Below, piece by piece: positions 40,205-49,042 of a stretch of DNA of 64,000 nucleotides (position 1 is its first letter; every line of letters begins with the position of its first letter). Source of the stretch: Chthoniobacter flavus Ellin428 (lineage in GTDB: Bacteria; Verrucomicrobiota; Verrucomicrobiia; Chthoniobacterales; Chthoniobacteraceae); the NCBI RefSeq assembly GCF_000173075.1, contig NZ_ABVL01000024.1:175-64174 (forward strand). The letters are read 5' to 3'. Below the pieces are notes generated by a model. That model was not told where the DNA came from and searched no databases. It saw only the letters and a program-made list of their open reading frames with translations. Position numbers and translations under genes: made by a program.

Positions 40205-41205
40205 TACATCCGGCGACCAGCCGTCCGCACGAGCGTTTCGTCGACCATGGACGCGCGCTGGTCGGCGGCCTCGATGAGGCTGAGCATGGCCAGCTTGTTC
40301 ACGTTGCGGCAAATGCCGGCAGAAAGCTCGTGCACTGCATTCAGCGCCGCATCGGTGAAGAGCGCATCGAGCCGGCCCGCGGTGAGCAGACGGTATTTGA
40401 TGTATTGCGCCACTTCCGGCGGCGTGAGCGGATGCAATTCGCTGCGCATATAGATGCGATTGTTCAGCGACGCATAGCTCGGGTGATCGAGCCGGTTCAG
40501 AATCCGCGACTCGCCGAAGAGCAGGCAGGTCACCAACTTCTCCTGCGGCGTCTCGATATTGCTGATCGTCCGCACCATGTGCAGGCAATCCGCGGAAAGC
40601 AGATGGCATTCATCGACGATGATGAGCAGCCGCTGCCCTTGCTCGTGCAATTCGATAATGTGATTGCTCAACTGCTTCACCAGGTCCTGCACGCGCGGCA
40701 CACCCACCGGCAGCGGCAGATCGAGCTCCGACAAAATCTCGCGCAACAGCCCGGTCTTGCTTAGCCCCGGCGTGACCAACACGAGCACCACGCGATATTT
40801 CGGATCGTCGAATTGCTGCAACAGCAGCTGGCTGACCAGCGTCTTGCCTGTGCCGCTCGGGCCAGTCGTCATGCCCAGCGAGGCGCGGAATTCCACCGCG
40901 AGCGTCATGCTGCGAAAAGCCTGTGAATGGCTGTCCGTGCGGAAAAAGAAATCCGGGTGCACCGCGTCGGCGAAGGGGTTTTCCTTCATGCCGTAGAAGG
41001 TCACGAAATTGCCCGCGGGCGCGAAGGGCACGATCTCCGGTGCGGGCGGCGGGGCCGACGGCGGCAGGCTGCCCATCAGGTTCATGAAAGCATCGATATC
41101 AGCCTCCTCCGTGGCGACAGCGGGCGGGAAAGGCGCTGGAGGAAGATTCGGTTCGAGGGACTGGGCTTGTGGGTCCATGGGCTGGATGGGGGTGACTTCG
41201 GTCAT
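40204..41205 (-). CDS. ExeA/MshM-like AAA ATPase
   Basis: A 333-residue AAA ATPase. After a Pro-rich N-terminus (~1-65), the FVTFYGMKENPFADAVHPDF motif (Y.F..NPF....P.F..) is followed by Walker A GPSGTGKT (115-122), Walker B LLIIVDECH (194-201), sensor-like LVTCLLFGES and the RIYMRSELHPLTPPEVAQYI segment. This is the ExeA (type II secretion) / MSHA / PEP-CTERM-locus ATPase family. It follows the ParA-like gene with a TGATG overlap. In such loci it probably regulates assembly of a secretion or pilus machine. No other machine gene is nearby. Confidence 0.8.
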   Translation of the reverse strand: MTEVTPIQPMDPQAQSLEPNLPPAPFPPAVATEEADIDAFMNLMGSLPPSAPPPAPEIVPFAPAGNFVTFYGMKENPFADAVHPDFFFRTDSHSQAFRSMTLAVEFRASLGMTTGPSGTGKTLVSQLLLQQFDDPKYRVVLVLVTPGLSKTGLLREILSELDLPLPVGVPRVQDLVKQLSNHIIELHEQGQRLLIIVDECHLLSADCLHMVRTISNIETPQEKLVTCLLFGESRILNRLDHPSYASLNNRIYMRSELHPLTPPEVAQYIKYRLLTAGRLDALFTDAALNAVHELSAGICRNVNKLAMLSLIEAADQRASMVDETLVRTAGRRM

Positions 41206-42236
41206 CACGCGGCCGCGCAACTGGGCTCCGGCTCGCAGGCCGCGGTGCGAACGGATTGGTCAACTTCGAGAAATTGAGCGGCGATCGCGGCGATGCATTT
41301 CGCATTCGCGTTCTCGGGATCGCCGAGGAGGAGCGGCCGCCGGCTTTGCGCCGAACGCTCGAACGCCGGATCGCGCCGGAGAAAACCAAGCGTATGCACC
41401 GAGGTATTCAAGTAACGCTCGGCACAACCGGCGATGCGTTCGCGCACGCGGCCGGCTTCCTGCTCACCATCGGCCTGGTTCACGAGCAGATGCATACGCG
41501 TCGTGAGCCGTGTTTCATACGCGAGCTTGATGACGCCATAGGCATCGAGCGTGGAGGCGAGCGCTGGTGTGGCCAGCACGATGGAGTCCTGCGCGAGATT
41601 GAGAAAATGGGTGACGGCCGCGGAGATGCCCGCCGCGGTGTCGATGATCAGCACATCGAAATCCGCCGCCGCGCGCAGCAGTTGCTGGCCGAGCGATTCA
41701 ATGGCCAGCAGATTCAGATCCGACAAACGGCTCGCGCCCGAAGTGCCGCAAATCATCTGAATGCCACCGGGACCGGGAACCATGACGTCGCTGAAACCGG
41801 CGCGCCCATCGACGACATCGAGCAGGGTCGCCTTCGGATTCACGCCCGCGTAGATGTGCACATTCGCCATCCCAAAATCGGCATCGAAAAGCAAGACTCG
41901 CCGCCCGAGCTGCGCGCAGGCGATGGCGAAATTCACCGAGAAGGTCGTCTTCCCCACCCCACCCTTGCCACTGGTCACCGCGATCGTCCGCGTGCGGCGG
42001 AAGGTCGCATTCAATTCCGAGCGGACCTCCGCCACCGAATCGCGGAAATGGAAAATGCGCTGGTGCACCCACAGCATCAGGTCACGGCGCCAGGCGCGAA
42101 TCCGTTCATCGTCCGACGGGCGCTCCGCGAGGAAATCGCTGAACGTCCGCTCGATGAACTGGAGCTGGGAGGGCTCGGGAGCGGAAGGCATGCCATTGGC
42201 ACCAGTCTCAAGAATGGATTGCGTGGAAATGCTCAT
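41205..42236 (-). CDS. ParA/MinD-like (FlhG/CpaE type) ATPase
   Basis: A 343-residue P-loop ATPase. The deviant Walker A SGKGGVGKT (89-97), DADFGMANVHIYAGV (MinD-type switch I), IDTAAGISAAVTHFL (switch II) and LLVNQADGEQEAGRV match FlhG/MinD. The ~80-residue N-terminal helical extension is unusual and may target the protein. Start at ATG 42236 (MSISTQSILETG). Upstream in-frame codons fall in the divergent promoter region. Its stop overlaps the start of the ExeA-like gene, so the two ATPases are probably made together and act in positioning a cell-surface machine. Confidence 0.8.
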   Translation of the reverse strand: MSISTQSILETGANGMPSAPEPSQLQFIERTFSDFLAERPSDDERIRAWRRDLMLWVHQRIFHFRDSVAEVRSELNATFRRTRTIAVTSGKGGVGKTTFSVNFAIACAQLGRRVLLFDADFGMANVHIYAGVNPKATLLDVVDGRAGFSDVMVPGPGGIQMICGTSGASRLSDLNLLAIESLGQQLLRAAADFDVLIIDTAAGISAAVTHFLNLAQDSIVLATPALASTLDAYGVIKLAYETRLTTRMHLLVNQADGEQEAGRVRERIAGCAERYLNTSVHTLGFLRRDPAFERSAQSRRPLLLGDPENANAKCIAAIAAQFLEVDQSVRTAACEPEPSCAAA

Positions 42237-42280
42237 GGGGGTGCGGGATGGGATCAGGACCGCCGGAGGCGCGCGGAATA

Positions 42281-42320
42281 AACCTTTCGAACGAAAACCA
42301 CAAGATATGGTGGTAAGGTT
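42281..42320. promoter_or_regulatory. Nested inverted repeat between divergent ATPase and zinc-ribbon genes
   Basis: AACCTT (42281-42286) mirrors AAGGTT (42315-42320), and within it ACCAC (42297-42301) mirrors GTGGT (42310-42314). It sits about 45 bases upstream of the ParA-like start and 100 bases upstream of the zinc-ribbon gene, so it may be a shared operator. Confidence 0.4.
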
Positions 42321-42419
42321 TTCAGCTTGACTACCAGTAATGGGCTGCCAGTTTCGCACAGTCAAGCTCAATGGAAGGTTCTTTTTCGTGAGCCTCTCCT
42401 CGGGCTTTCACACCACCTC

Positions 42420-42875
42420 ATGCCTGACGTCCATTTTTATTGCGTCCTTTGCGGGACCGCGCTGCAGACTTCCTCCGAGTCGCATTACGACTTGGTGAAG
42501 TGTCCATCCTGCACGCGGCATGTCCCCGTGCCGAGGCCCGCCCATGGACCGGGAAATGTCGCCGCGTATCCGCCCGTCTTCCCGCCCGAGGTGTTGGAAT
42601 TGCTGCTCAAATTTCAGTGCACCGCCTGCGGCGCCGTATTGCACGCCGATGCGCGCGATGAAGGTCGCGAGGCGAATTGCCCTGAATGCAACTCGCGCAC
42701 CGGTATCCCGCGCTGGTCGAATGTGCCCGCCTCGCCGCTCCTCGCCGAGTTCGGCGACCGAAGCCGTCACGGCTCGCGACGCGCGCCGGCGGGTGCCGTG
42801 GCTCCGACGTTGAGCGTCGAGGAAATCGAATTTTTGCGAGGAATGGAAACCGGCAACCCCGAGGCCGCGGCATAG
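42420..42875 (+). CDS. Double zinc-ribbon protein
   Basis: A 151-residue protein. Two zinc-ribbon units are visible: FYCVLCGTALQTS...VKCPSC and FQCTACGAVLHAD...ANCPEC, each with two CxxC knuckles. The start is ATG 42420 (MPDVHFYCVLCG). The upstream extension has no conserved character. The C-terminal ~60 residues are basic and then acidic. It may be a zinc-dependent nucleic-acid or protein-interaction adapter. It is followed 6 bases later by a second zinc-ribbon gene and is divergent from the ATPase operon. Confidence 0.75.
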   Translation: MPDVHFYCVLCGTALQTSSESHYDLVKCPSCTRHVPVPRPAHGPGNVAAYPPVFPPEVLELLLKFQCTACGAVLHADARDEGREANCPECNSRTGIPRWSNVPASPLLAEFGDRSRHGSRRAPAGAVAPTLSVEEIEFLRGMETGNPEAAA

Positions 42876-42881
42876 CCTGAC

Positions 42882-43598
42882 ATGGTCAAAAGGTCCACCC
42901 CGCTCGACGCCAATGAGACGGTGTGCCCTGCTTGCGGCGCGGGAATCAAAGCTTCCCCATCAGCGCGTCGCCGGCGGGTGCAGTGTCCGAAATGCCGTGA
43001 GGTCATCTGCATCGAAAGCACGCTCGGGCCGGAGCCCGAACCGCTTCCCCTACCCGCGCCCGTGGTGGATACGACCGCGGCGGAAACGCGCAGCCGCATC
43101 GAATCACTCGAAGCACGCGTGGAAGCGCTCGAAGCCACTTTGCGCGACGCCATGGCCGCCGGGCGCATCGCCGCCACGAATTCGCCGCAGCGCAAATTCA
43201 TGTGGATCGGCGCCACGCCCGGTCGCGGTCCTGATTTTTCGCCCGAGCAGGGCAACGCCCTCGTGCACAATCTCGGCACGGTCCGCTCGCAAGCGATCAC
43301 CATCCGCACTCCCGCCGGGGATCTCGCGGCGCGCGCGCACGCCGACTGGTTCAAGTCGATCTTCGAGCGCGCGGGTTGGACGGTTCTCGGTCCGGACGAA
43401 ATGCCGCGCAACACCGCCGCCGCAGGTCTCTCGCTCGCCGTGCCGGAACTGCCGGTGGCCAAGGAAGCGGCCGACACTTACCTCGCGCTCAAGGCCGCCG
43501 GGTTCGAAACGATCCCCGTCCTCGACCGAACGCCGCTCAGCGATTCGACCGAGAAGACGGCGATGGCGCTGATGCTGCCACCGATAGCTGCAGCGTAG
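42882..43598 (+). CDS. Zinc-ribbon / coiled-coil hypothetical protein
   Basis: A 238-residue protein with an N-terminal zinc ribbon (ETVCPACGAGI...VQCPKCREVICIE), a coiled coil (TRSRIESLEARVEALEATLR, ~65-90) and a C-terminal alpha/beta domain (~105-225, e.g. QAITIRTPAGDLAARAHADW, AGWTVLGPDE, AGFETIPVLDRTPL). The domain mix resembles a small membrane-free regulatory protein. No family recognised. Only 6 bases separate it from the preceding zinc-ribbon gene, so they form a two-gene operon. Confidence 0.7.
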   Translation: MVKRSTPLDANETVCPACGAGIKASPSARRRRVQCPKCREVICIESTLGPEPEPLPLPAPVVDTTAAETRSRIESLEARVEALEATLRDAMAAGRIAATNSPQRKFMWIGATPGRGPDFSPEQGNALVHNLGTVRSQAITIRTPAGDLAARAHADWFKSIFERAGWTVLGPDEMPRNTAAAGLSLAVPELPVAKEAADTYLALKAAGFETIPVLDRTPLSDSTEKTAMALMLPPIAAA

Positions 43599-43676
43599 GA
43601 ATGGCCAATGGCAGATGGCCACTGAACTGCACGGCAGCAGCACAGACACCGGGCAAAGCGAGCTGAGAGTTCAACC

Positions 43677-46600
43677 TCACGGCCGCCGGTTTATCAACTC
43701 GAGAAGGCCGTCCAAACCATTCAGTGCCTGATTGCGGTGGAACTCCTCACGCAGATTTTTTCCCGGCCCCGGCATTTCCTGATTCATCCCAGCCGTCTCT
43801 CCCTGCCCCATTGCTATCATCGCTTTTTGACGCTGCTCCATGGCCAGCGCAGCTTGTGGCAACCGGAAGATCGGCCCGAACTCCCGGACCGGACGGGCCT
43901 TTTCCGCCGCAAGGATGGCGTCCCACAGCACCCGTAGATTGCGAATTCCGCTGAAATTTACATTGTCATGCTTCATCGCTGGATCGAGCCGGAGCAGCGC
44001 CAGCGTCGCCTTCTCGATATCCGCTTGGGCGTGTTCGCTCCGACCCGCCGCATCGAGGAGATGTTTCCACGCGTTGAAGTAATCGGGATCGAGTTGCACA
44101 GCCTGGCGAAACTGCTCCACTGCCTCCTCATATCTTCCCTCCTCTTCGCGAAGATACCCGAGCAAATAAAAGACCTGGGGTCTGGCACCAGGAGCGGCGG
44201 CCAGCTGCGTGAAGACCCGCTCCGCGATGTCTTGGGCGCGCTGGTTGGAAAATGTTCCCTCGCAGCCGAAGCAATGGCTCTCGATGCGGCCGAAGCTCTC
44301 CGGCATCAGCTCAAAGGCGCGCCGGTAGTGCTCCTCCGCCCTGGCCAGGTCCCCGAGTTCGCTGTAGCGCAAGGCCAGCCGCGACTGGATGCAATAGGCA
44401 TCCGCAAAATGTTCGAGTGCTTCCTCGTACATCTTCACCGCGCGCTGCAGCAGCCCAGCCTGCCACCAGTCGTCGGCATTTTCGGAAAGGCGTATCGCCT
44501 CGACCGCCCCGCGCATGATCTTCGCCTGCGCCGCGTCGCCTTTCTTTTCCAAAATGTCGCCTAACACCGCATAGGCCCGCATGCGGTCGCCTTTGCCTTC
44601 CTCACCGTCGGAAGGGTCGATCGCGATGGCCGCGCGCACCGTCCTTTCCGCTTCGTCGAGCCGGCCCGCATCCAATTGCAGTTTCGCCTTCCAGATGAGC
44701 GGTCGCTCCTGGAAACGATCGAGCCGTGCCCAGGCATCGAGCTGCGCCTCCCGGCCATCGCCTCCCAGTTCGAGAAAAAGAGCGTACGCAGGATCGTAGC
44801 CGCCTCGACTCTCGATCAGCCGCTTGACGACACGCAGCGCCTCTTCCTTTTTCCCGGTCACCGCGAGCGCCTTGGCCGCGGCAAAAAGCAGCGGCACCTC
44901 AAAATGATTCGTGTCCAGGCCGGAAAGATCACCTGCCCCCCAGTAAGGCGATTGTTCGAGGAGTTTGAACACATCCTCATGCCGGCCAGCCAGATGATAG
45001 ATGACCGCCAGTTTTTCCGTTCGATCGCCCAGTAGGGAGGCCAGCTGGCTCGTCCCCGATTCTGGCCGCACCGGAAACTCGCTCACGAACTTCTCCGCCT
45101 GAGGCCCACGTCCTGTCTGCAGCATCAACAGGCCAATGTCCTCCAGCGAACTGCCCTCTTGATAATCGCTCACTTTGGCAAGGTTCGCGATCGCCGCGGC
45201 GAGTCCTTCCTCGACTAACTCCGGCTGCCCGAGCAGATGGCCCAACCTGGCGAGATGCAAGCAATCCATTTCCAGTGCATCCGGCAGCGGGACCCGGTAG
45301 TGATCATCGTACTTGGATCGCACCGTTAGCGGCGATGGCAACGTGCGGTTCCCATCGCTCCTCATCTCCTTCAACTGGGTCTCCAGGTCTTTCTCCGCTG
45401 CGTTGGTCGCCTTCGCTTCCACTTGAATCTTCTCCCGAAGGACTTTCACCCCTTCCTCCACCTGATCCGCCGCCAGCAGTGCATCGACATAGTGGCTCCT
45501 GAGTGCTCCCCGGATTTCGAGTGAGAGATTCGGACGCGCGACGATCTCGCGGAGCAAAGCGAGCGCCTTATCCGAATCACCGAGTTGAGCGGAAAGCTGG
45601 ATGTAATCGTGCCAATATGGCAACGAGGGATCGCTGGAGAGCAGCTCACGCAGCAGGCCGTTGAACGGACGGGACAGGCTCTGACGCGAGGCTTCTTCCA
45701 TCACCGAACCATTCACGCCCCCCACCGAGTTGACCAGAATCCCACGGGAATCGGTCGCAAATTGAGCGGCCTCCTTGATCCGATTCTCCGCCACCAGGCT
45801 GGCAAGATACACTGTCGCCGCCCGCGCCTGATCCGAAGCGTCCTGCGGCTCCGATCTTGGAAACCGCTTCGCCAGGGCTTCGTAAAGCCGTGCGTCCTCC
45901 ACCTTCCGCACCAGTGTCCATTGGGGACTGGGCAACTGATCGATGGACTGCAAAGCCAGTCGCACCGCCAGACGATGCGTTTCCTCATCATTCACGACCA
46001 GCCTGGCCTTGATCGCCAGCGCCCTCCGCAGGAGGGCCTCTGCCTTTTCCGGCCCCACGGCCTTCACCAGGGGCGGCGTAATCATCGAACCCCCAACGTA
46101 GAGCGGGCCGGCTTTTTCCATTTGCGCGAGCCGCTTTTCGAAGACGGCGGCCCATTGATCACTCCCTCCTGCGATTTCAAACGAGTCCTCCATCATGTCT
46201 AGCATTTGGGCGTCCAACATTGGGCGCTCCGCGGCCTGCTTGGGATCTTCCATCGCCGCCCGAATCTCTTTCAAAACCCGGCTACTCGCGGCGGCGTCGC
46301 CGCGCAGAACGGAAGCCAGCAGTTGCGAACCTCGATCGCGCCACGCATCGCCCGTTTTCCGCGTCTCGAGCCGGGTGATCAATGCATCCCACGCGCTCCC
46401 GGGCGGGAGTTGTTCGAAAAACGATCCTGTCCTCAACTGGTCTCGATAGTTGGTCACGTACTGGCTTCTGAGCGCCTCGGCTGGCAACGCCGCATAGAGA
46501 TCATACATGGCCAGCCATTGCGCGGCAGCTTGCTCGGGCGGCAACGTCGATGCTTGCTTGCCGAAATCCACCAGCTTCTTGCGCAATTCCGCCACCGGAT

Positions 46601-46748
46601 CCGCTGGCTTTTCAGCATCCGGCGACTTCTGAAGTTGCTCGGCCAGCTTCTTCAACATCGCATCGGCGCCTTGATAATCAGCAGCTGACAAAGGTGCACA
46701 CACGCACGTGAGCACCAACAATCCAGCAACGGGAAATACATTTTTCAT
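43677..46748 (-). CDS. Large exported TPR protein (1023 residues)
   Basis: A 1023-residue protein with signal peptide (MKNVFPVAGLLVLTCVCAPL) and nearly all-helical TPR content, e.g. DKALALLREIVARPNLSLEI, GRLDEAERTVRAAIAIDPSD, GDLARAEEHYRRAFELMPES and YEEAVEQFRQAVQLDPDYFN. There is no catalytic motif. Likely a periplasmic scaffold or outer-membrane-associated assembly protein. The C-terminus is Met/Gln-rich (GMNQEMPGPGKNLREEFHR). Monocistronic, with 180 bases to the next gene. Confidence 0.85.
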   Translation of the reverse strand: MKNVFPVAGLLVLTCVCAPLSAADYQGADAMLKKLAEQLQKSPDAEKPADPVAELRKKLVDFGKQASTLPPEQAAAQWLAMYDLYAALPAEALRSQYVTNYRDQLRTGSFFEQLPPGSAWDALITRLETRKTGDAWRDRGSQLLASVLRGDAAASSRVLKEIRAAMEDPKQAAERPMLDAQMLDMMEDSFEIAGGSDQWAAVFEKRLAQMEKAGPLYVGGSMITPPLVKAVGPEKAEALLRRALAIKARLVVNDEETHRLAVRLALQSIDQLPSPQWTLVRKVEDARLYEALAKRFPRSEPQDASDQARAATVYLASLVAENRIKEAAQFATDSRGILVNSVGGVNGSVMEEASRQSLSRPFNGLLRELLSSDPSLPYWHDYIQLSAQLGDSDKALALLREIVARPNLSLEIRGALRSHYVDALLAADQVEEGVKVLREKIQVEAKATNAAEKDLETQLKEMRSDGNRTLPSPLTVRSKYDDHYRVPLPDALEMDCLHLARLGHLLGQPELVEEGLAAAIANLAKVSDYQEGSSLEDIGLLMLQTGRGPQAEKFVSEFPVRPESGTSQLASLLGDRTEKLAVIYHLAGRHEDVFKLLEQSPYWGAGDLSGLDTNHFEVPLLFAAAKALAVTGKKEEALRVVKRLIESRGGYDPAYALFLELGGDGREAQLDAWARLDRFQERPLIWKAKLQLDAGRLDEAERTVRAAIAIDPSDGEEGKGDRMRAYAVLGDILEKKGDAAQAKIMRGAVEAIRLSENADDWWQAGLLQRAVKMYEEALEHFADAYCIQSRLALRYSELGDLARAEEHYRRAFELMPESFGRIESHCFGCEGTFSNQRAQDIAERVFTQLAAAPGARPQVFYLLGYLREEEGRYEEAVEQFRQAVQLDPDYFNAWKHLLDAAGRSEHAQADIEKATLALLRLDPAMKHDNVNFSGIRNLRVLWDAILAAEKARPVREFGPIFRLPQAALAMEQRQKAMIAMGQGETAGMNQEMPGPGKNLREEFHRNQALNGLDGLLELINRRP

Positions 46749-46929
46749 CGGGTCAAACCTCCGGATTTCTTTTGTCGTTCACGGTCGCGAATGGCAAGCG
46801 AAGAGAGAATGCAGCAGGGCCCTCCGTAGGTACGGCGCGCCGCGCTGTCCTTCGTAGACGAGGGGCGTTGTTTTTTATTCGAGAGCGACCACCCGAGAAC
46901 GCCGGCAGCGGGCCCTGGGAGCCTGGGGC

Positions 46930-47916
46930 TTAGCGCCGCCCGAAGTCCTCGAGATATTCCTCGACGATCTGCTTGAGCGGCGGTGGGTGCGGGAGGCCGA
47001 GCGCCAGGGCGCGGGCGCCATCGACGGCGACGGGCCAGTTATCAACGATGCCCTGGATGCGCGCGTCGAAGGCGTCGACGATCGGGCCGAGCTTGAGGCT
47101 GCGTTCGCGGGCGACCTCCTCGATCACCGCGGCCGCGAGTTGCGGGGTGACACGGTGCGCCGGCAAGCCGATGGCACGGTCATCACGGAATTGCTTGGCG
47201 GGTACTTCGTGTAGGGCGATGAGCGAGTCGGTGACGGTGCGATAGCCGGTCATCGGGTGGCATTGCTCGCGACGAATCGGGAGCAGGCAGGTTTCACCGT
47301 TGAGCGGTTCGCGGAACATCCCGCTGGCCCAGCTCGAGGCCGCGGCGTTCGGCTTGCCGGGGCGCACGATCACCGTGGGCAGGCGCACGGAGCGCCCATC
47401 GAAGAAGCCTTTGCGCGAGTAGTCGTTGACCATCAGCTCACACATCGCCTTGGTCATGCCATAGGTCGTCTGCGGAGTGAGCTTGGTGCGGTCGCTGTTC
47501 GGATCCTGCATCGCTTCGCCGCCGAAGCAGGCGATACTGCTGGCGAAGACCACGCGCGGCTTGCCCGGCACGGCGCGGGCCGCTTCGAAGACATTGCGTC
47601 CGCCATCGAGATTCACCCGCAGGGCATCGTCGAAGCGCTCTTCGCACTCGCCGCTCACCATGGAAGCGAGATGAAAAATCGCCACTGCCGGATCGGAGCC
47701 AATTGCGGACAAAACGACCGCGCGATTGCTGATATCGCCAGAGACCTGCCGCACGCGCGCATCCTTGGCCGGTCGCGGAAATATCGCATCCAGCAGCACG
47801 ATCTCTTCGATGGGTTCCGAGCTGCCCGATGGGCCGGTGAGTTGCCCGCGCTGGAGAAGCTTCTGGCAAAGCTGTGAACCGAGAAAACCGCCGCCGCCGG
47901 TGATGATGACTTTCAT
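46930..47916 (-). CDS. NAD-dependent epimerase/dehydratase (DenD-like)
   Basis: A 328-residue SDR enzyme. KVIITGGGGFLGSQLCQKLL (NAD-binding GxxGxxG), FHLASMVSGECEERFD, the catalytic YGMTK (Tyr/Lys) and VRLPTVIVRPGKPNAAASSW, typical of D-erythronate dehydrogenase/UDP-glucose-4-epimerase-like enzymes. The match to the denD family is by overall pattern. Start at ATG 47916; upstream in-frame residues have no family features. Divergent from hflK. Confidence 0.85.
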   Translation of the reverse strand: MKVIITGGGGFLGSQLCQKLLQRGQLTGPSGSSEPIEEIVLLDAIFPRPAKDARVRQVSGDISNRAVVLSAIGSDPAVAIFHLASMVSGECEERFDDALRVNLDGGRNVFEAARAVPGKPRVVFASSIACFGGEAMQDPNSDRTKLTPQTTYGMTKAMCELMVNDYSRKGFFDGRSVRLPTVIVRPGKPNAAASSWASGMFREPLNGETCLLPIRREQCHPMTGYRTVTDSLIALHEVPAKQFRDDRAIGLPAHRVTPQLAAAVIEEVARERSLKLGPIVDAFDARIQGIVDNWPVAVDGARALALGLPHPPPLKQIVEEYLEDFGRR

Positions 47917-48043
47917 AAAGATAAAGAGGGAATGGTGGGAAAAACGGATTTTTCTGTAAAGTCCATGCATTTTGGCAACAGAATGCCTGCAGAGTGTGCT
48001 GAAACCCGACCGGACCTTCGAAACCCGTACCTGACGCTTGCCT

Positions 48044-49042
48044 ATGCCACCTCCTCTGCCCCCGCGCACTTACAACGTGTCTCGCTTCGAAATGCCCCAG
48101 TTCAACTTCCGCTGGGTATGGCGGGTGATCCTCATCGTGATCGTCATCTGGGCCCTGCTCTCCTGCTACTCCTCGGTGCCCGCCGACTCCGTGGGTGTGC
48201 TGCAGCGCTTCGGCAAATTCCAGGAAATCGTCCAGCCCGGGCTCGTCTTCAAACTCCCCTTGGGGATCGACAAGATCACCCTCGTGGAAGTGCAGCGACA
48301 GAACAAAGTCGAGTTCGGCTTCGGCACGGAGGGTGCGACGAATCCCGACCAGGAATCGCGCGACTCCGAGGCCGAGCAGACGATGGTCACGGGCGATCTC
48401 AACATGGCCCTCGTCGAATGGGTCGTGCAGTACCGCATCGAAGACCCCAAGGAATATCTCTTCCACGTTTACTCGCCGGGCCAGACCCTGCGCGATGCCA
48501 GCGAATCGGCCATGCGCGAGGTGGTAGGTGATCGCACAGTCGATGAAGTGCTCACCATCGGCCGGCAGGAAATCGAAAACGAAACACTGGCGCGACTGAA
48601 GGAACTCTCGAAACACTACGGGCTCGGCATCAGCGTCATGCAGGTGCAACTGCGCGACGTGCATCCGCCGCGCAATGTGCAGGCTTCCTTCAACGAAGTG
48701 AACCAGGCGCAGCAGGAAAAAGAGCAGATGATCAATGTCGCCAATGGCGAATACAACAAGGCCGTGCCGCGGGCGCGCGGTGAAGCCGATCAGAAAATTC
48801 GCGCCGCTGAGGGCTACGCGCTCGGGCGCGTGAACCAGGCGCAGGGCGATGCGGATCGCTTCGATGCGCTGCTCGCCGAGTATCTCAAGGCGCCGGAAGT
48901 GACACGCGAGCGCATGTTCCTCGAAACGATGACGGAGATCATGCCGCAGTTTGAGCGCAAGGTGATCATCGACGAGAACGCGAGCCAATTGCTCCCGCTG
49001 CTCAATCTCGACGGCAAAACGAAAGGAAAACAACAGCCATGA
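48044..49042 (+). CDS. hflK: HflK, membrane protease modulator subunit
   Basis: A 332-residue SPFH (stomatin/prohibitin) protein. A Pro-rich start, one TM helix (WRVILIVIVIWALLSCYSSV), ADSVGVLQRFGKFQEIVQPG, the SPFH core and a coiled coil (~225-290, e.g. NEVNQAQQEKEQMINVANGE) lead to the C-terminal EKVIIDENASQLLPLLNL segment typical of HflK. With HflC it forms a membrane ring that regulates FtsH. ATG 48044 chosen; a TTG at 48038 would add only two residues. It overlaps hflC by four bases (ATGA). Confidence 0.9.
   Translation: MPPPLPPRTYNVSRFEMPQFNFRWVWRVILIVIVIWALLSCYSSVPADSVGVLQRFGKFQEIVQPGLVFKLPLGIDKITLVEVQRQNKVEFGFGTEGATNPDQESRDSEAEQTMVTGDLNMALVEWVVQYRIEDPKEYLFHVYSPGQTLRDASESAMREVVGDRTVDEVLTIGRQEIENETLARLKELSKHYGLGISVMQVQLRDVHPPRNVQASFNEVNQAQQEKEQMINVANGEYNKAVPRARGEADQKIRAAEGYALGRVNQAQGDADRFDALLAEYLKAPEVTRERMFLETMTEIMPQFERKVIIDENASQLLPLLNLDGKTKGKQQP

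Noticed and set aside
40022-40609. Longer version (195 codons) of the 60-residue protein
   Set aside because: Its upstream part overlaps the ExeA-like ATPase coding region in another frame; only the part after TAATG at 40204 has its own space.
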